Source: CAJINA01 sp964636125 (GTDB taxonomy: Bacteria > Desulfobacterota > Desulfobacteria > Desulfobacterales > CAJINA01). From it: 64,000 nt of DNA. The first letter of the stretch is position 1. Every line of letters begins with the position of its first letter. The position numbers were made by a program, and so were the translations under genes. The stretch spans positions 91,097 through 155,096 of the forward strand of contig CAZWPX010000004.1 of the NCBI GenBank assembly GCA_964636125.1, read 5' to 3'. This document shows, piece after piece, positions 45,301-56,300 of this stretch. The notes below the pieces were generated by a model. That model worked only from the letters and a program-made list of their open reading frames with translations, was not told the origin of the DNA and did no database searches.

Positions 45301-48300
45301 CAGTCTTTCCCTGTCCGGTGGCGGCTCCAGCAAAGTTGCCTGGCAGGTTCCGGCCAACCCCGGCTATGTCAAGCAGATCGATGCGGAGGTACACGGCACC
45401 CTGGGCATTGACCTGTGGCTCTACGCCGATGAGTTTACCGGTGCACACACGTTTACCTACCCCGAGGCCACGGGCCAGAGCACCACGGGGCGCAGCGTGA
45501 TGGCGGTCGATATCGGATTCAAACCCATCTCCAGAGATTTTACCCAAAACACCGTTTATAGCCAGTTTGTGGATGTTCCCGTCCGGGGGGTCCTCTCTAC
45601 ATCGCCATTCGGCAGCGGCGAGACCGAAATGATTCAGAACGTCTTCCCCCAGAGCGCACCGGCCGTTGCTGCTACCGGCACCAAAAGGGCCATCGCATTT
45701 GTCTATTTCGATCCCGCTGACCCAACGCTCCAGGCAACAGAGATCTCGGTGAGTTACGATGACGGCACCGGTTTTACCGCGCCGGCGGTCATCACCAACG
45801 ACACGCGGGCCGAATTCGCCCCCGCGCTGGCGTTTGATGCGCAAGGGAACCTCGTTTGCGCCTGGGAACGCGTCAAGGCAACGGACTTCTCCTCGACGGA
45901 TGTCACCGACATGGCGGCGCAGATGGAGATCGTCTACGCGGTCTTCGACACCTCCGCCCTGACATGGAGCCCCCCTGTCCCGCTCACGGATAACGCTATC
46001 CTGGACCACAGCCCGAAAATCGCGGCCGGATCCGGTGGCGAACTCCTGCTGATGTGGAAGAGCAATGCCGCCGGGCATCTGGTGGGTACGGTCGCCGAGC
46101 AGGACACGTTTCACTACCGGCTCTGGAACAGCCAGACCCTGGCCTTTGACAGCGCCGCATCGTCTCCGGGTATTGCCAACGCCATCACGTTTGCAATGGC
46201 CTATGACGGCACCAACGCCATCGTCGCCTACAGCGTCGATTTGGACGGCGACCTCGCCACAACCGATGACGAAGAGCTTTTCACCATAGCGTTCGACGGC
46301 AGTTCCTGGGGCGCTCCCGCCCGGCTCACCGACAATGCCGTCGCAGATATCAACCCCCAGGTATTGTACCGCACCGATGGGACCGCGGAACTGCTCTGGC
46401 TGATGGGCACCACCCTGGTTCGGCTCGACGACTGGACGTCAAAAACAGCATCCCCCGTGAGGGCCCAAAGCCGTGCCATCACCTTTGCCGATGCGCGGGC
46501 ACTCGGTGACGATCAAAATCGGATCATACTGCTGTGGCAAGCGCTGTCAGGAGAAGACATCGACCTCTTTTACGCCGTTTTCGACCCGGATCACGATATC
46601 TGGAGCGAGGATCTGAGACTCACCCAAGACCCGGCCATGGAAAAAACACCTGCCGGCGTGTTCACCACCGGCAGTACCCTCAACCTGGTCTATGCCAAAG
46701 AGAACCGTGAAACCTTTCAAAACGATCTCTACCGGCTGGAACACACGCTGGCCAGGGACCTGGCGCTGGTTGCGGGAACGCTCGCCGCGGTACCGGCCAA
46801 TCCCGCACCGGGCGAGACGGTTCAGTTGACCGTCGACGTCGCCAACACCGGGGACCTGGCGGTGACAGACATTCCGGTGTCGTTCTATCTTGGAGACCCC
46901 GATACGGGCGGCCCGCTGATCAACGCGACCAGCACCGGCGCGGCGCCGCTGGCCGCCGGACATGCGGTCGCGGTCAGTGTGCCCTGGACCGTGCCTGCGG
47001 ACGGTTCTTTCACGGTGGTTGCCGTGGTGGACCCCAACGCCGAAACCGTCGAGCGGGACGAGGACAACAACCGGGCGGCATTCATCGCGGTCCAGACGGA
47101 CCTGAAGGCGGTTCGCTGCACCACCGACACCCTTCCTACCGGCGATGTGATCATCACCGCCGATTTCATCAACGACGGCCCCATCATCGCTGAAGATATC
47201 GAAGTTGCCTTTTTCGCCAACGGCAAAGAACTGGAAAGGATCACGCTGCCCCAACTGCTTCCCGGTAAAAGGGCCCAGGTGGCGCATACCGTTTCCGGCG
47301 GCGGTGCCTTTGCCGGGCGCGAGAACACGGCTGCCTTTCACATCGATCCCACACAGCGTGTTGCGGAGACCAGCACGGAAAACAACGCTGCGGAAACGAT
47401 TTTGATCATCAACAACTTCGCAGCGCCCGACACTCTGGCATTCTCCCAAGTGCCAGTCGACAGCACATCACCCCCCCTGACACTCTCCTTGTCGAACCCG
47501 GACGATTCACCCTATACGATCATCGACATCGCCCTTTCAGATACGGACAACTTTATCCTTGATCTCAACGGTGGCACTTCGCCGGTGGGCAGCCTGCCGG
47601 TGACGATCAACCCCGGTGAGCAGAAAACCATAAATCTGATTTTCACGCCGACAATGGAAGGGGCGTTCAGTGCCACGGTGGGTGTCAGCCTCACAGATCC
47701 GGCGGCTCCCGATGCAATCATCCATGTGAGCGGCAACGGCGTCGCCCCCCTCGAGACAGGTCTTGTCGCCGCCCCGGCCAGCCTGGCATTTGGCGGCGTC
47801 ACTGCGGGCGGCGCCCCGGCGACCACCATCATTACCATTGCCAACACCGGCGCCTCGGATGTAGCCATCGCCGGGGTGGTGCTGTCGGACGGCACCCACT
47901 TTGCGGTGGACACCGGCGCAGGTATCGCCCCGCTGCAAGGTACGGGCGGTGTCATCCCCGCTGCAGGCTTCAGCACCCTGGCGGTCTCATTTGCACCAGC
48001 GGCGGCGGTCCAATACGTTACCGCCCTGGTGCTCAACCCGGTGGATGCGGGCATCCCTGCTGCCGGCATCACCCTTTCGGGAATCGGGCAGCCCGCCCCG
48101 GCCGCCCATCTGACGGCATCGCCCCGCGGCCTCCACTTCGGCGCAACAGCAACGACCGGCACCTCGGCACCGCTGGTTGTAGCCATCAGCAATGCCGGTA
48201 GTGCCGATGCCGCCATCACCGGCCTGACGTTAACCGGCAGCGGCGATTTCACGATAGATGTCAACGGCGGCAATGCGCCGCTTGGCGGAACGTCAGGTAC

Positions 48301-48967
48301 CATCTCTCCTGGAGAGATGAAAACCGTGGCCATCACCTTTAGCCCAGCTCTCCCCGCGCCGGCCGAAGCGGTGCTTACCGTCCAGACGGCGACCAGCCCG
48401 GACGCCACCGTATCGTTGACCGGATTCGGCACTGCGACCGGCGAGGCCGATATCGACATCAACCCGGGGGCCCTCGACTACGGCACCGTCCAACGGAATG
48501 CCGCTGTCACTAAGCGGCTCACAGTGTCCAATTTCGGGGAAGCGTCGCTGACCGTGGGGAACATCACGATCAGCGGACCCCATGCAGCTGACTTCACGAT
48601 CCAATCCGACGGCTGCTCGAATCAGGTAATGAATGCCTTTGATCTGTGCACGCTGGACATCATGGTCGCCGCAGGTACCCTCGGCAGCCGGACAGCGGCG
48701 GCAACCATTTTCTCGGATGATTCGAGCACGCCATCGGTATCGGTGCCGCTGGCTGTCGACGTGGCCAGGGTGGTTGTGCCAGGGGATGTCGATGGAAATG
48801 AACTGGTGGATATAACCGATGCGATCACCGCACTTCAGTTGATGATTCACCCGACGGGGTGCCCCAGTGCCCCCTGTGTGGACACGGTCGGCGATGTGAA
48901 CGGAGACGGCATGATCGGCCTGGTCGAGGCGATCTACATCCTGCAAACACTCTCCCAGTATCGATGA
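42380..48967 (+). CDS. Giant exported multidomain protein: YwqK/MORN-like repeats, CARDB, Hydin-like repeats, dockerin-like tail
   Basis: 2195 aa with a signal peptide (about 1-25, ending VAEP) and GGGGAG before ATG 42380. Residues about 30-530 contain over ten YwqK/MORN_2-like repeats of the form 'W..NGQL..E..Y.NG...G.W' (WYDNGQLMWKGAYENYLKTG, WHSNGQMKQYGKYLDDAKEG). A carboxypeptidase-regulatory-like domain follows (IRGHVTHARTGLPVPGAEIT). The middle region (800-1450) resembles repeat-sensor or propeller sequence. Then come two CARDB-like domains and four ASPM/SPD-2/Hydin-type Ig repeats (FTPTMEGAFSATV, FSPALPAPAEAVL). The C-terminus has two calcium-loop repeats (DVDGNELVDITDAI, DVNGDGMIGLVEAIYILQ). 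A surface or secreted structural role is likely. Confidence 0.85.
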   Translation: MPSKSIRLMVWMTILLAVVAATAVAEPTLLTKELFHDNGQPYIRYTYYLSDGVEVLHGDYNTWDENGVMRWDHHYQDGLKAGRFLAFNGAGVQVQEDNYKADLRHGKSRFWTDNGKLQWEQTHSGGQFHGVQTYWSLYTEPPHISSQEYFANGVRTGAWPEFQPDGSKSWETVYENGMVAYETSWSYHPNGQVSGETIYEAVDGINHETYTSWHDNGQLENWSFYQNGMEAGVWLSWDANGNLIRQEDYELGERVTSQQWYWSSAGIPTFHSIETNENGVAMRMETSWFASGGMSAQETYLDYAGHGIWKYWYENGQISKEEEYDNDLETGEWMQWYDNGQLMWKGAYENYLKTGRWTWWDQWGNQTMEEHYDNGFKVSESSWGWQAPDSGSPAVTYHSQSELRDGQWYTLVSWYATDGQILARETSIDDLRQGEYTAWHSNGQMKQYGKYLDDAKEGPWKEWYDNGRLATRGDYHSGAKTGLHLYWDVDGFLYEERIFHSGFFKWKRYSFHFHEDAYHPLTNTGANFDAGYMCGTWNHQYYAELSAGVWEKYYWTTTNEPCPEIVAEEPPHTAPQPEKLEIRGHVTHARTGLPVPGAEITTGTGGSVQTTTDTRGFYAVTMDAAVNTPLVVEKTGYYTYSGTISTGAYQTTVHDIAMKAKAGPAPAITAVQSQYGGFFIHGIAVENTYTISVDWNGDPGHLLLELNGSSNQIDATGTTISTTVNMGSLNGSLSAKGNVIKVKAVNAAGATSEPVFRYPIVIPVPAWSQSLGTFGNIEYEDGAVAYNLEKAWPAEPLEIQINEKTLGSTWWAAWNLMPLVGGRPFGVPPTQANLAVEAKSDGSGSVTLTGATGFQAAGQDITSTVGGRGNLKYESGNGLMWMGADFLLGLEGTMKKEVGPVTLIPALEGAISLPLVGRVVKWFNELAVIDGSINAAANVDAQLVSETGDVGFHQAEGEVAAGVGIGLSADVSKASLSLSGGGSSKVAWQVPANPGYVKQIDAEVHGTLGIDLWLYADEFTGAHTFTYPEATGQSTTGRSVMAVDIGFKPISRDFTQNTVYSQFVDVPVRGVLSTSPFGSGETEMIQNVFPQSAPAVAATGTKRAIAFVYFDPADPTLQATEISVSYDDGTGFTAPAVITNDTRAEFAPALAFDAQGNLVCAWERVKATDFSSTDVTDMAAQMEIVYAVFDTSALTWSPPVPLTDNAILDHSPKIAAGSGGELLLMWKSNAAGHLVGTVAEQDTFHYRLWNSQTLAFDSAASSPGIANAITFAMAYDGTNAIVAYSVDLDGDLATTDDEELFTIAFDGSSWGAPARLTDNAVADINPQVLYRTDGTAELLWLMGTTLVRLDDWTSKTASPVRAQSRAITFADARALGDDQNRIILLWQALSGEDIDLFYAVFDPDHDIWSEDLRLTQDPAMEKTPAGVFTTGSTLNLVYAKENRETFQNDLYRLEHTLARDLALVAGTLAAVPANPAPGETVQLTVDVANTGDLAVTDIPVSFYLGDPDTGGPLINATSTGAAPLAAGHAVAVSVPWTVPADGSFTVVAVVDPNAETVERDEDNNRAAFIAVQTDLKAVRCTTDTLPTGDVIITADFINDGPIIAEDIEVAFFANGKELERITLPQLLPGKRAQVAHTVSGGGAFAGRENTAAFHIDPTQRVAETSTENNAAETILIINNFAAPDTLAFSQVPVDSTSPPLTLSLSNPDDSPYTIIDIALSDTDNFILDLNGGTSPVGSLPVTINPGEQKTINLIFTPTMEGAFSATVGVSLTDPAAPDAIIHVSGNGVAPLETGLVAAPASLAFGGVTAGGAPATTIITIANTGASDVAIAGVVLSDGTHFAVDTGAGIAPLQGTGGVIPAAGFSTLAVSFAPAAAVQYVTALVLNPVDAGIPAAGITLSGIGQPAPAAHLTASPRGLHFGATATTGTSAPLVVAISNAGSADAAITGLTLTGSGDFTIDVNGGNAPLGGTSGTISPGEMKTVAITFSPALPAPAEAVLTVQTATSPDATVSLTGFGTATGEADIDINPGALDYGTVQRNAAVTKRLTVSNFGEASLTVGNITISGPHAADFTIQSDGCSNQVMNAFDLCTLDIMVAAGTLGSRTAAATIFSDDSSTPSVSVPLAVDVARVVVPGDVDGNELVDITDAITALQLMIHPTGCPSAPCVDTVGDVNGDGMIGLVEAIYILQTLSQYR

Positions 48968-49039
48968 GGAGCAGAAAACCAAAAGAGCGTTAACAACCAG
49001 GTGAACACACTGAAGGCGTATGCCCCGTTGGGCAAAAAA

Positions 49040-49073
49040 GGCGGATTAGCCTAAAAGCTATCCCGCCATTTTT
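49040..49073 (+). terminator. Rho-independent terminator after the giant protein gene
   Basis: GGCGGATTAGC pairs with GCTATCCCGCC (one mismatch or bulge) across a six-base loop, and ATTTTT follows directly. It lies about 70 bp after the stop of the gene ending at 48967. The rest of the 48968-49228 gap shows no gene. Confidence 0.75.
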
Positions 49074-49228
49074 AAAATATTTGGCGTATGGATTCCTGCG
49101 TTCCTTCATTTTAGAAAAGTCGTACTCTTTTCTCATCTTTGCATTAACAGGTTATCGAATATAGTGAAACCAGCTACACTGTACGACAATCTGAATAACT
49201 TCAATTGTTCAAATTGGAGATTATGATA

Positions 49229-49861
49229 ATGAGCAAAAAACCAACCTATGAAGAATTGGAAAATAGGATTCAGGAATTAGAGCAAAAAGAATCTGAACAC
49301 AATCTGGTGGAGGAGTCTTTTAGGGAAAACGAGGAAATTTTACGGGTGTTTGTAAAAAATACACCGGCAGCCGTTGCCATGTGCGACCTGCAAATGAGAT
49401 ATGTAGCCTACAGTGATCGATGGGTACATGATTATGGCCTGAGCAATGATGACTTGATCGGTACATGTCACTACGATGCGTTTCCGGATTTGCCAAGCCA
49501 TTGGAGAAAAGAGCATAAGAGATGCTTTTTAGGTGATGTGATAATAAATGAGAAAGAGCCATTTCTAAGAGCTGATGGATCCATAGATTGGGTTCGAAGG
49601 AATCTTCAACCGTGGCGTCAGAAGTCTGGCCAAATCGGTGGACTCATCATGTTTACAGAAGTCGTCAGTGAACGTGTAGAATCGGAACGCAAGCTAAAAG
49701 AAAGCCTTGCTGAATTATCAGTACTCGGCAAACGTGAGTCCCAGGTTAACAAAATCCTCAAGAAAGTAGCTCTGAGAGGGGACACCTTGGAAGATGTCCT
49801 GACAATGATCATTCTGGTTCACAACGCTCACAAAATCAATTTGCGCCATGAGTATCAATAA
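49229..49861 (+). pseudogene. PAS domain kinase gene cut short by an IS21 remnant
   Basis: ATG 49229 (GGAG nine bases upstream) opens MSKKPTYEELENRIQELEQK, the usual coiled-coil start of deltaproteobacterial PAS kinases. One PAS domain follows (about 35-150, VFVKNTPAAVAMCDLQMRYV to IMFTEVVSERVE), then a linker ending about ALRGDTLEDVL. No kinase domain follows. Instead the frame runs into LVHNAHKINL, which is the C-terminus of IstB, and stops. The gene has lost its 3' part through an IS21 insertion and deletion. The fused product could be made but would lack output. Confidence 0.75.
49814..49841 (+). mobile_element. istB 3'-end scar of an IS21-family element
   Basis: The 28 bases starting CTGGTTCACAACGCTCACAA are nearly identical to the 3' part of the istB gene at 63.4-64 kb (one visible difference, A for C, before TCAATTTG). 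They encode LVHNAHKINL, against LVHNAHKLNL in the intact gene. This is the only piece of the element left here. It proves an IS21-type insertion in the PAS gene. Confidence 0.75.
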
Positions 49862-50350
49862 TATGGAGGGTATTTCTGTTTTACAACAGTTATTTGCATT
49901 TTGACAAAATACCAGAAGGATTCCAGCAAACCGGAGGTGATAAAAAAGAAAAAATTTAATGAATTTTTAGAAATGAAAGCACCTTTTGACGATTATTATG
50001 GGAATGATCATGCTGCCTGATTTGTTCCTTACACGGAAGTAGACCCTCTATTGACATGATACCTGTTATCGGTCATACTCGTTTCGGTTGAAAGAGCCCG
50101 ATGGCGGGGCACCGTTTGGTATGCTGACCCACTACATCCAGGGATACACCATGTACCGGCATACAATTATAAATTCCCTTTTTGTCAGTCTTTAAAAGAG
50201 TTTTCTTATTATTCCGTCACGGCTTTCAGTACCTGGGATGATGTGTCACGCATCGGTAAGAAGTTCGATTTCAGCATCGACTTCATGGTGAATTACTCAG
50301 GCAAGGGGCCTGGGGAGTGCGCCCTTGTCACAGCATTGAAGGGAGATGCC

Positions 50351-53300
50351 ATGGGTACGCGCATCGCTTCAGGATGCCGGGCGGCACTGTTGGTACTGCT
50401 GCTATCCGTTGTTTTCATCTTCAACAGCCACGCTGCCGCCGATTTGCACGGTCGCATCACCGATTCGGCGACGGGTTTCGGCATCGAGGGGGCCGGGGTG
50501 GGCCTGGACCTGGATCCCGTCGACGGCACTTACGAGCATGCGGTGCATACCGACGTGTTCGGTTTTTATGACCTTCCGGGCGTGGTGGTCGGTACCTATA
50601 CTATTACCGCCAGCCACCCGGGATACCAAAACGGCAGTGTTGTCGACGTGGCGGTGGCCGATGACACCCGTCCCGAGCAGTCCCTGGCCCTGGATCCCAA
50701 GCACCCCGGCGAAAACGTCTTCGATATCTATGTGCAGGTGAGCGGCGTGATGACTGGGTTGGCCCTCGAAGGCTTGCCCGTGACCGTAGCGGTGACGCCC
50801 ACCAACACGGCGGTGTTCGGCAGCACGGTCGTAGGCAACGGCCAGACCGACGATGCCGGATTTCTTCACCTCACCGGATTCCCCGCTGGCGCGTTCACCT
50901 TCAACATCAACCCGAACAACACCGTGCCCGGTTGGGACAGCTATCAGAACGACACCCCCTTTCAGCTGGCCGGTCCCTACACGGCCAACGTCCAGCTCAT
51001 GCCGGAATTGCGCACCTTGGATGTCCAGGTCTACGGGTTCGACCCGGTCACCGAAGAGGACAACGTCCTCCTGGAGGGGATCTACGTTGAGGCTACCGGC
51101 GTGGAACCCGGCGACAGCGATCTGGTGCTGGTGCCCACGCAGACCGGGGTGTCCGCCATTACCAAGGTAAACGCACCGGACGCCCCTACCGAACAAATCT
51201 GGGACAATTCGCGCAAGGGGAAAGTGAGATTTATCGGGCTGCCGCCCATTGACTGGACGATCGACAGTAAGCGGCTGGGGTATGCCCTTCAGCGACGTCT
51301 TATCACCACAGACGCAGCTGCCCAGCTGGTCTACGATAATGCCACGGAAAAGAGCATCCGGGTGGATATGACCCTGCTGCCCACGAAGCTGACCGTGGTA
51401 GTGGATTCCGATTACGATGACCGACAGATGCTCAACGACAAGATCACCGTTCGCATCCAGGGGCTGAAGGACACCAATACGGCCGGGATCGATCGCCAGG
51501 GCAAGGTGGTCTACGATGCCTCCGAAAATAGGTCGGCCGTCGAGTTCGACCGGATTCTACCGGGCAAATACCGTGTCACAGCCGGGGGCACCGCACCAAA
51601 AAGCGTGGCCATCCGGGCCGGCGACGCCAGCAGCGGCGATCTGATCAAGAATACGGCATTCAATATTCGGTTTGCCGCCGAGGCCTTCATGGACGCTCAT
51701 GTGGGCGTCAACCGGGACGTGGCACTGCATCTGGCACCTCAGCCCATGACTTTTCGCGGCATCCTGGTAAAGGTGGATCACGAGGCCCGCTCCGACTTCA
51801 CCTCCGACTACATCCATACCCCCACGGCGGCGGAAGGTATCACCTTCCGGGTGTCCGACTACATGAAGGACATGATCCCCGAGGCGCATCGCACCGTGCT
51901 GGCCAATGCCGACGACAAGGGGGAGTTCACAGTGACTCTGCTGCCGGGGCTCTACGGCATCGAGATTGCCGCCATGGCGGACTACTGGGGTGACGCCGTG
52001 GAGACCATCCCCGCCGACGGCGGGCAGCGGGACTACATGGGGTGGCCCTACCACCAGGTGTGGCCGTTCAGTGTCCAGGTAGCCAACGATAACTTCAACT
52101 ACGGCGTCGGCGGCATGCCGGTGAGCTCCGATCAGGAGCTGCGGGCCATGCTGTTCGTCCGCAAGGACTGGATCAACGTCGACTGCACGATGCAGATCGG
52201 CAACAACCCCACCGGCAGCCAGGTGGTGGCCATCGACAAGAGCGGTGGTCCCGGTGATTATGCGCGCCATTTTGCGCCGTTTTACGATATCCTCCGGGAC
52301 AGCCCCACCCTCACTCTCAACGGGCCCAGCAGTCAGACCGTGCTGTTGAACACCATCGGCCATTCCGGGCCCCAGGCCCGTTTCACCCAGGTGCTGCCCG
52401 GCAACTATACGGTCACCTTCAGCCATCCCCGGTTTTCCGTGACACAGGCGGTGAGTTATACTTACGAAGATCACAATCCGCCGGGTGTCCTACCGTCCAC
52501 TGCACCGAAAGGCTTTGGCAGTCCCAGCCCCATGTTGCCGTTCGGCGTGGACGTCCCCGTGGCCTACAACAATGGCGGCACGGCCGACATCACCATAAAG
52601 CGCTGGGTTCCGGCCACCGATACCGATCCGGGCTACTACCAGAACGAGAGTACCAGCGGCATGATCCGTTACCTGAAGGCCGGGTTCACTGGGGAACGGG
52701 TCTTTTCCTACAGCGGCAAAACACCGGCGACGCCTTATGAGATGTGGTTGGATCTGAGCAGTTTTTTCACCGACGGGGCCGCGCACTGGTACCACCTGGA
52801 AAGCACCGGCGGGGACATCGGCGGAGAGGCGGCCACCATCTACCTTCCCAGTACCACCGGCATTCCCGGGCCCGGCAACACACTCCCGTCCACCGGCCTG
52901 GATATCGCCTACAACCTGACCGTCGAGGCGCGGGATATCATCGATCCGGACGGAGCGGCCATCACAGGGGTGAGTGTCCCCTTCACCAACGGGGGGCCCA
53001 CCCTGCAGTCCGGCGGCACCTACTCCGACCAAACCCATGGCCTTGTCATCGACGGAAACGCCGTATCCCACCCCAGCTGGTCCTATGCCTATAATGAACG
53101 GTTGACGGTGGATACCTCGTCCAGCACGCCGGCCGTCACCCTGACTGTTTTCATGCGGCGCGGAGTGGCCATCCGGGGCACTATCAAAAACGCCGTCACC
53201 CAGAATCCCATCCCCGAAACCAGCATCACCGTCACTAAAAATCACGGGGGCGGTGCCATAATCGGGCCGCCTTCCGGCAGCAGCGGGGCGATTTCCTTTG

Positions 53301-56300
53301 ATTGGGCGTATGCACTGGAAGTCTACTACATCGAAGTCAACGCCAAGGGGTACCAGACATACCGTAAACGGCTCGATCCTGCCGACGCCCAGGACGATCC
53401 CAACGACCTCCGGACAAAAGTCCACGATCTGACCGTGAACCTGGTGCCGCTTGAAGGCCCCACGGTTTCCGACGCGGATGTCGCCTTCGACCGATACGGC
53501 TCGTTTCTACCATCGGTCCAGCGTTCTGGCGACCAGAGCGTTTTCGACGGCTTCAGTGCCCAGGATACCCTCACCCTGACCTGGGTGCTGGCGGCAACGC
53601 GGCGCCAGCACAGTTTCTCCATTCCCCAGTTCGACGATGCCAACGGCAATACCCGCAGCGACGTTACGCTGACGCCGGTGGACGACGTGGCCGAAGTGTG
53701 GCTGGTGGACCTGCGCAGCTTCGCCAAGAATACCTACGACGACGAGGCCCAGACGATTACCGCCCCGGCGGTCAACGAGCCCCACCTCGTCCACGCCTGG
53801 CTGGCCGGTATCAGCAAGGGGACCACACCCAACCTGTTCCATCAGCGGGTGGCCCGGTTCTTAGCCACCGACAGCGCCGACAAGGTCAAGGGCCAGGGGC
53901 AGGTGCCTTTATGGGAGCTGCCGCCCGGTCAGTTCGCTCCGGCCTTTGTGGTGGTCTCCCGCATGGGGGCGGTGACCATCTATCCCTTCAACCAAAAAAC
54001 CGCCTACACGGACAACGCCCTCACCGGTATGCGCCTGCCGCCGTGGATGGCCTTCATGGCAGATGTGCTGGGCAGCGTGGCCGGAACCCAGGCGACCCAC
54101 GAGCAGGTCAAAGATTTTCTCCCCAAAGGCCGCTTTAAGGCCCTGCCGACATTCACTGCCAAGATTGAGCTGGTGGACGAGCATTTTGTGGATTATCAGT
54201 ACGCCGTGGACGTCAACCTCAAGGAAGGCATGGACGGCCCGGCCCGGGGCCTGGTGGGCCTGGCGCCCGGCATTATCGGCCTGGACCTCAAGGCCAAACT
54301 TGACGCCGGCATGAATGGGAAGGAGCGCAAGTTCAAAATCGCTGTGGAAGGGGGCATCTCCCGCAACGACATCAACAACGACGGGTTCAAACCGGCCTTT
54401 TTCCGGCATCTGCCGGTGGGGGTCGGGTTTCATCCCTCGCCTTACGGGTCTGTGCGCACCCAGGCCGCCCAGAGCCTTACCGCCCAGAACATGCCCGCCG
54501 AATTCGAGATCACCCACTCGGTGGACGGCACCGTGGGGGCCAAGGCCACGGTGAGCATCATCAAGATCCTCAACAAGGTGCCCTACGTGGGGCCGGTGAT
54601 TCTGCTGGCAGAAAAGGCCGGGGCCATTAACCGGGCCGATGCCTACATGCGGGGGCTTACCGGTCTGACCTCCACCACCACGTGGCGCACGGTGTTTCCC
54701 CATCAGACTGAACACTACAGCGTTGTCGGGCCGGAATCCCGTCAACTGCGGCGCCATTTTTTGGGCGGCAACGAATCCAGCGGCGGGCAGACCAAGTTCG
54801 ACATCTGCTTCGGCTTCGGCGTGGGCCTCGAGGTGACCGCCATCGGTAACCGAGTGGGGGCTTTCGGCGACGTCGCCCTGGCCGGGGACAGCTGCGGCCG
54901 CACTGAAGAACCGGCCCTCACTGTAGAAACCAATCCTTTGGGCGACTGGCCGCCCATCCGGCGCATCTCCGGGGATGTGCGGGCCACCCTGAAGGCGTAT
55001 CTGGACGCCTGGCTTACTAAAATCGACAAGAAATACGTCTGGAAAGCCATCAAGATCAATGCGGTCCTGGGGGAGAAGGAACAGCCGCCCGCGGGCCAGT
55101 CGGTGCGTGAGACCATGGCTGTGACCCTCGAGTATCCCAAGACCACCTTCACCCTCGTCGAAATGGAAGTGACGGTGACGGAAACGCCCCGGGACCAGTA
55201 TCCGCCGGTGGATTTCGTCGGCCAACCACCCCAGTTGATCCGGAAATTCGTCCCCATCGGTGATGCCGCCGCGACGTTTGGCAATATCGAGGTGATGGTC
55301 TTCACCGACATGACCGTAGATGGTGACATGCTTCTCAAGTCGGCCGTTCGAAGTCCCGGCGGGACCTGGACCGTGGGAGCCACGCTGATGCAGACGGCGG
55401 GGGCCATTGTCGACACGGTGGTGGCCCCGGTGGGCGATGGCTGGTTGACCGTTTGGTCGGAGATTGCCGAGGCGAATACAGGTAACATCTACGCGCCGTC
55501 CAGCCTGCGGTATGCCGTGCGAGACGCCGGCGGTACATGGTCGGCGCCGGCCACCGTGAGCGCCTTGTCGCATCTCGGTCTTGACTTGCGGTTGATCCCG
55601 ATGGGTAGCCAGACCGGGCTGGTATTTCTTGAAACCGATGAAGGGCCGGTGGGCGACACCTTCGCCATCACCGGTCTTGTCTGGGACGGCAACACCTGGG
55701 GTGCCCCGGTGACGTTGGCGCCACGCACCGATATGATCGGTTATGAAGCCGCAGGCTCACCGGATCTATCAAATCTGCCGGCGCGGATCGCTTACGTGGC
55801 CCAGGATGGCACCCTCCAGGCGGTCGATTGGGACGGTACCGCCATGGTCGCCGCGCCATACGGACCGCTGAACCCGGCCTCCGTAAACGCCGAAGAGATT
55901 TGCCTGATCCTGGGTGATGACGGCATCCACTATTTGGCCTATGCCGACAGCGACGGTGGCATCGCACTGATGTCGCGGGCTTCGGGTGCCGACTGGGTGG
56001 GGCGTGGCATCCTTCTTAATGGGGTGGATCCAGGGGAACTGGACGTGACGTTTCTATCCCATGACACGGCGCCGGTGCTGCTTTACGTTTGGCGCCAGGG
56101 CGGCGGCGTGAGCACCCTTCATTACGGGGTTACGGCCACGGATGGCACCCTGCTGCGGTCTGGCACCGATTTCACCGGCAATACGGTGGGACGTTATTTT
56201 CAGGCCACGCTGCTACCGGCGGATGGCCGTAAAGCCACGGTGTTGGCCCGCTATCAGAACGGCACCGTCGAAGAACTGCGATCGTTCATCCTGGCCTACC

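Noticed and set aside
45038..46114. Minus-strand open frame of 358 codons opposite the first giant gene
   Set aside because: Same reasoning: no domain, no ribosome site, and the opposite strand is a convincing gene. Similar shadows at 46547-47449, 47512-48462, 50402-51196 and 51557-53425 were dropped too.
53909..55573. Minus-strand open frame of 554 codons opposite the second giant gene
   Set aside because: The plus-strand gene is continuous with clear domains, signal peptide and tail. The antisense frame is rich in Gly, His and Arg with no recognisable motif, as expected from GC-rich codons read in reverse.
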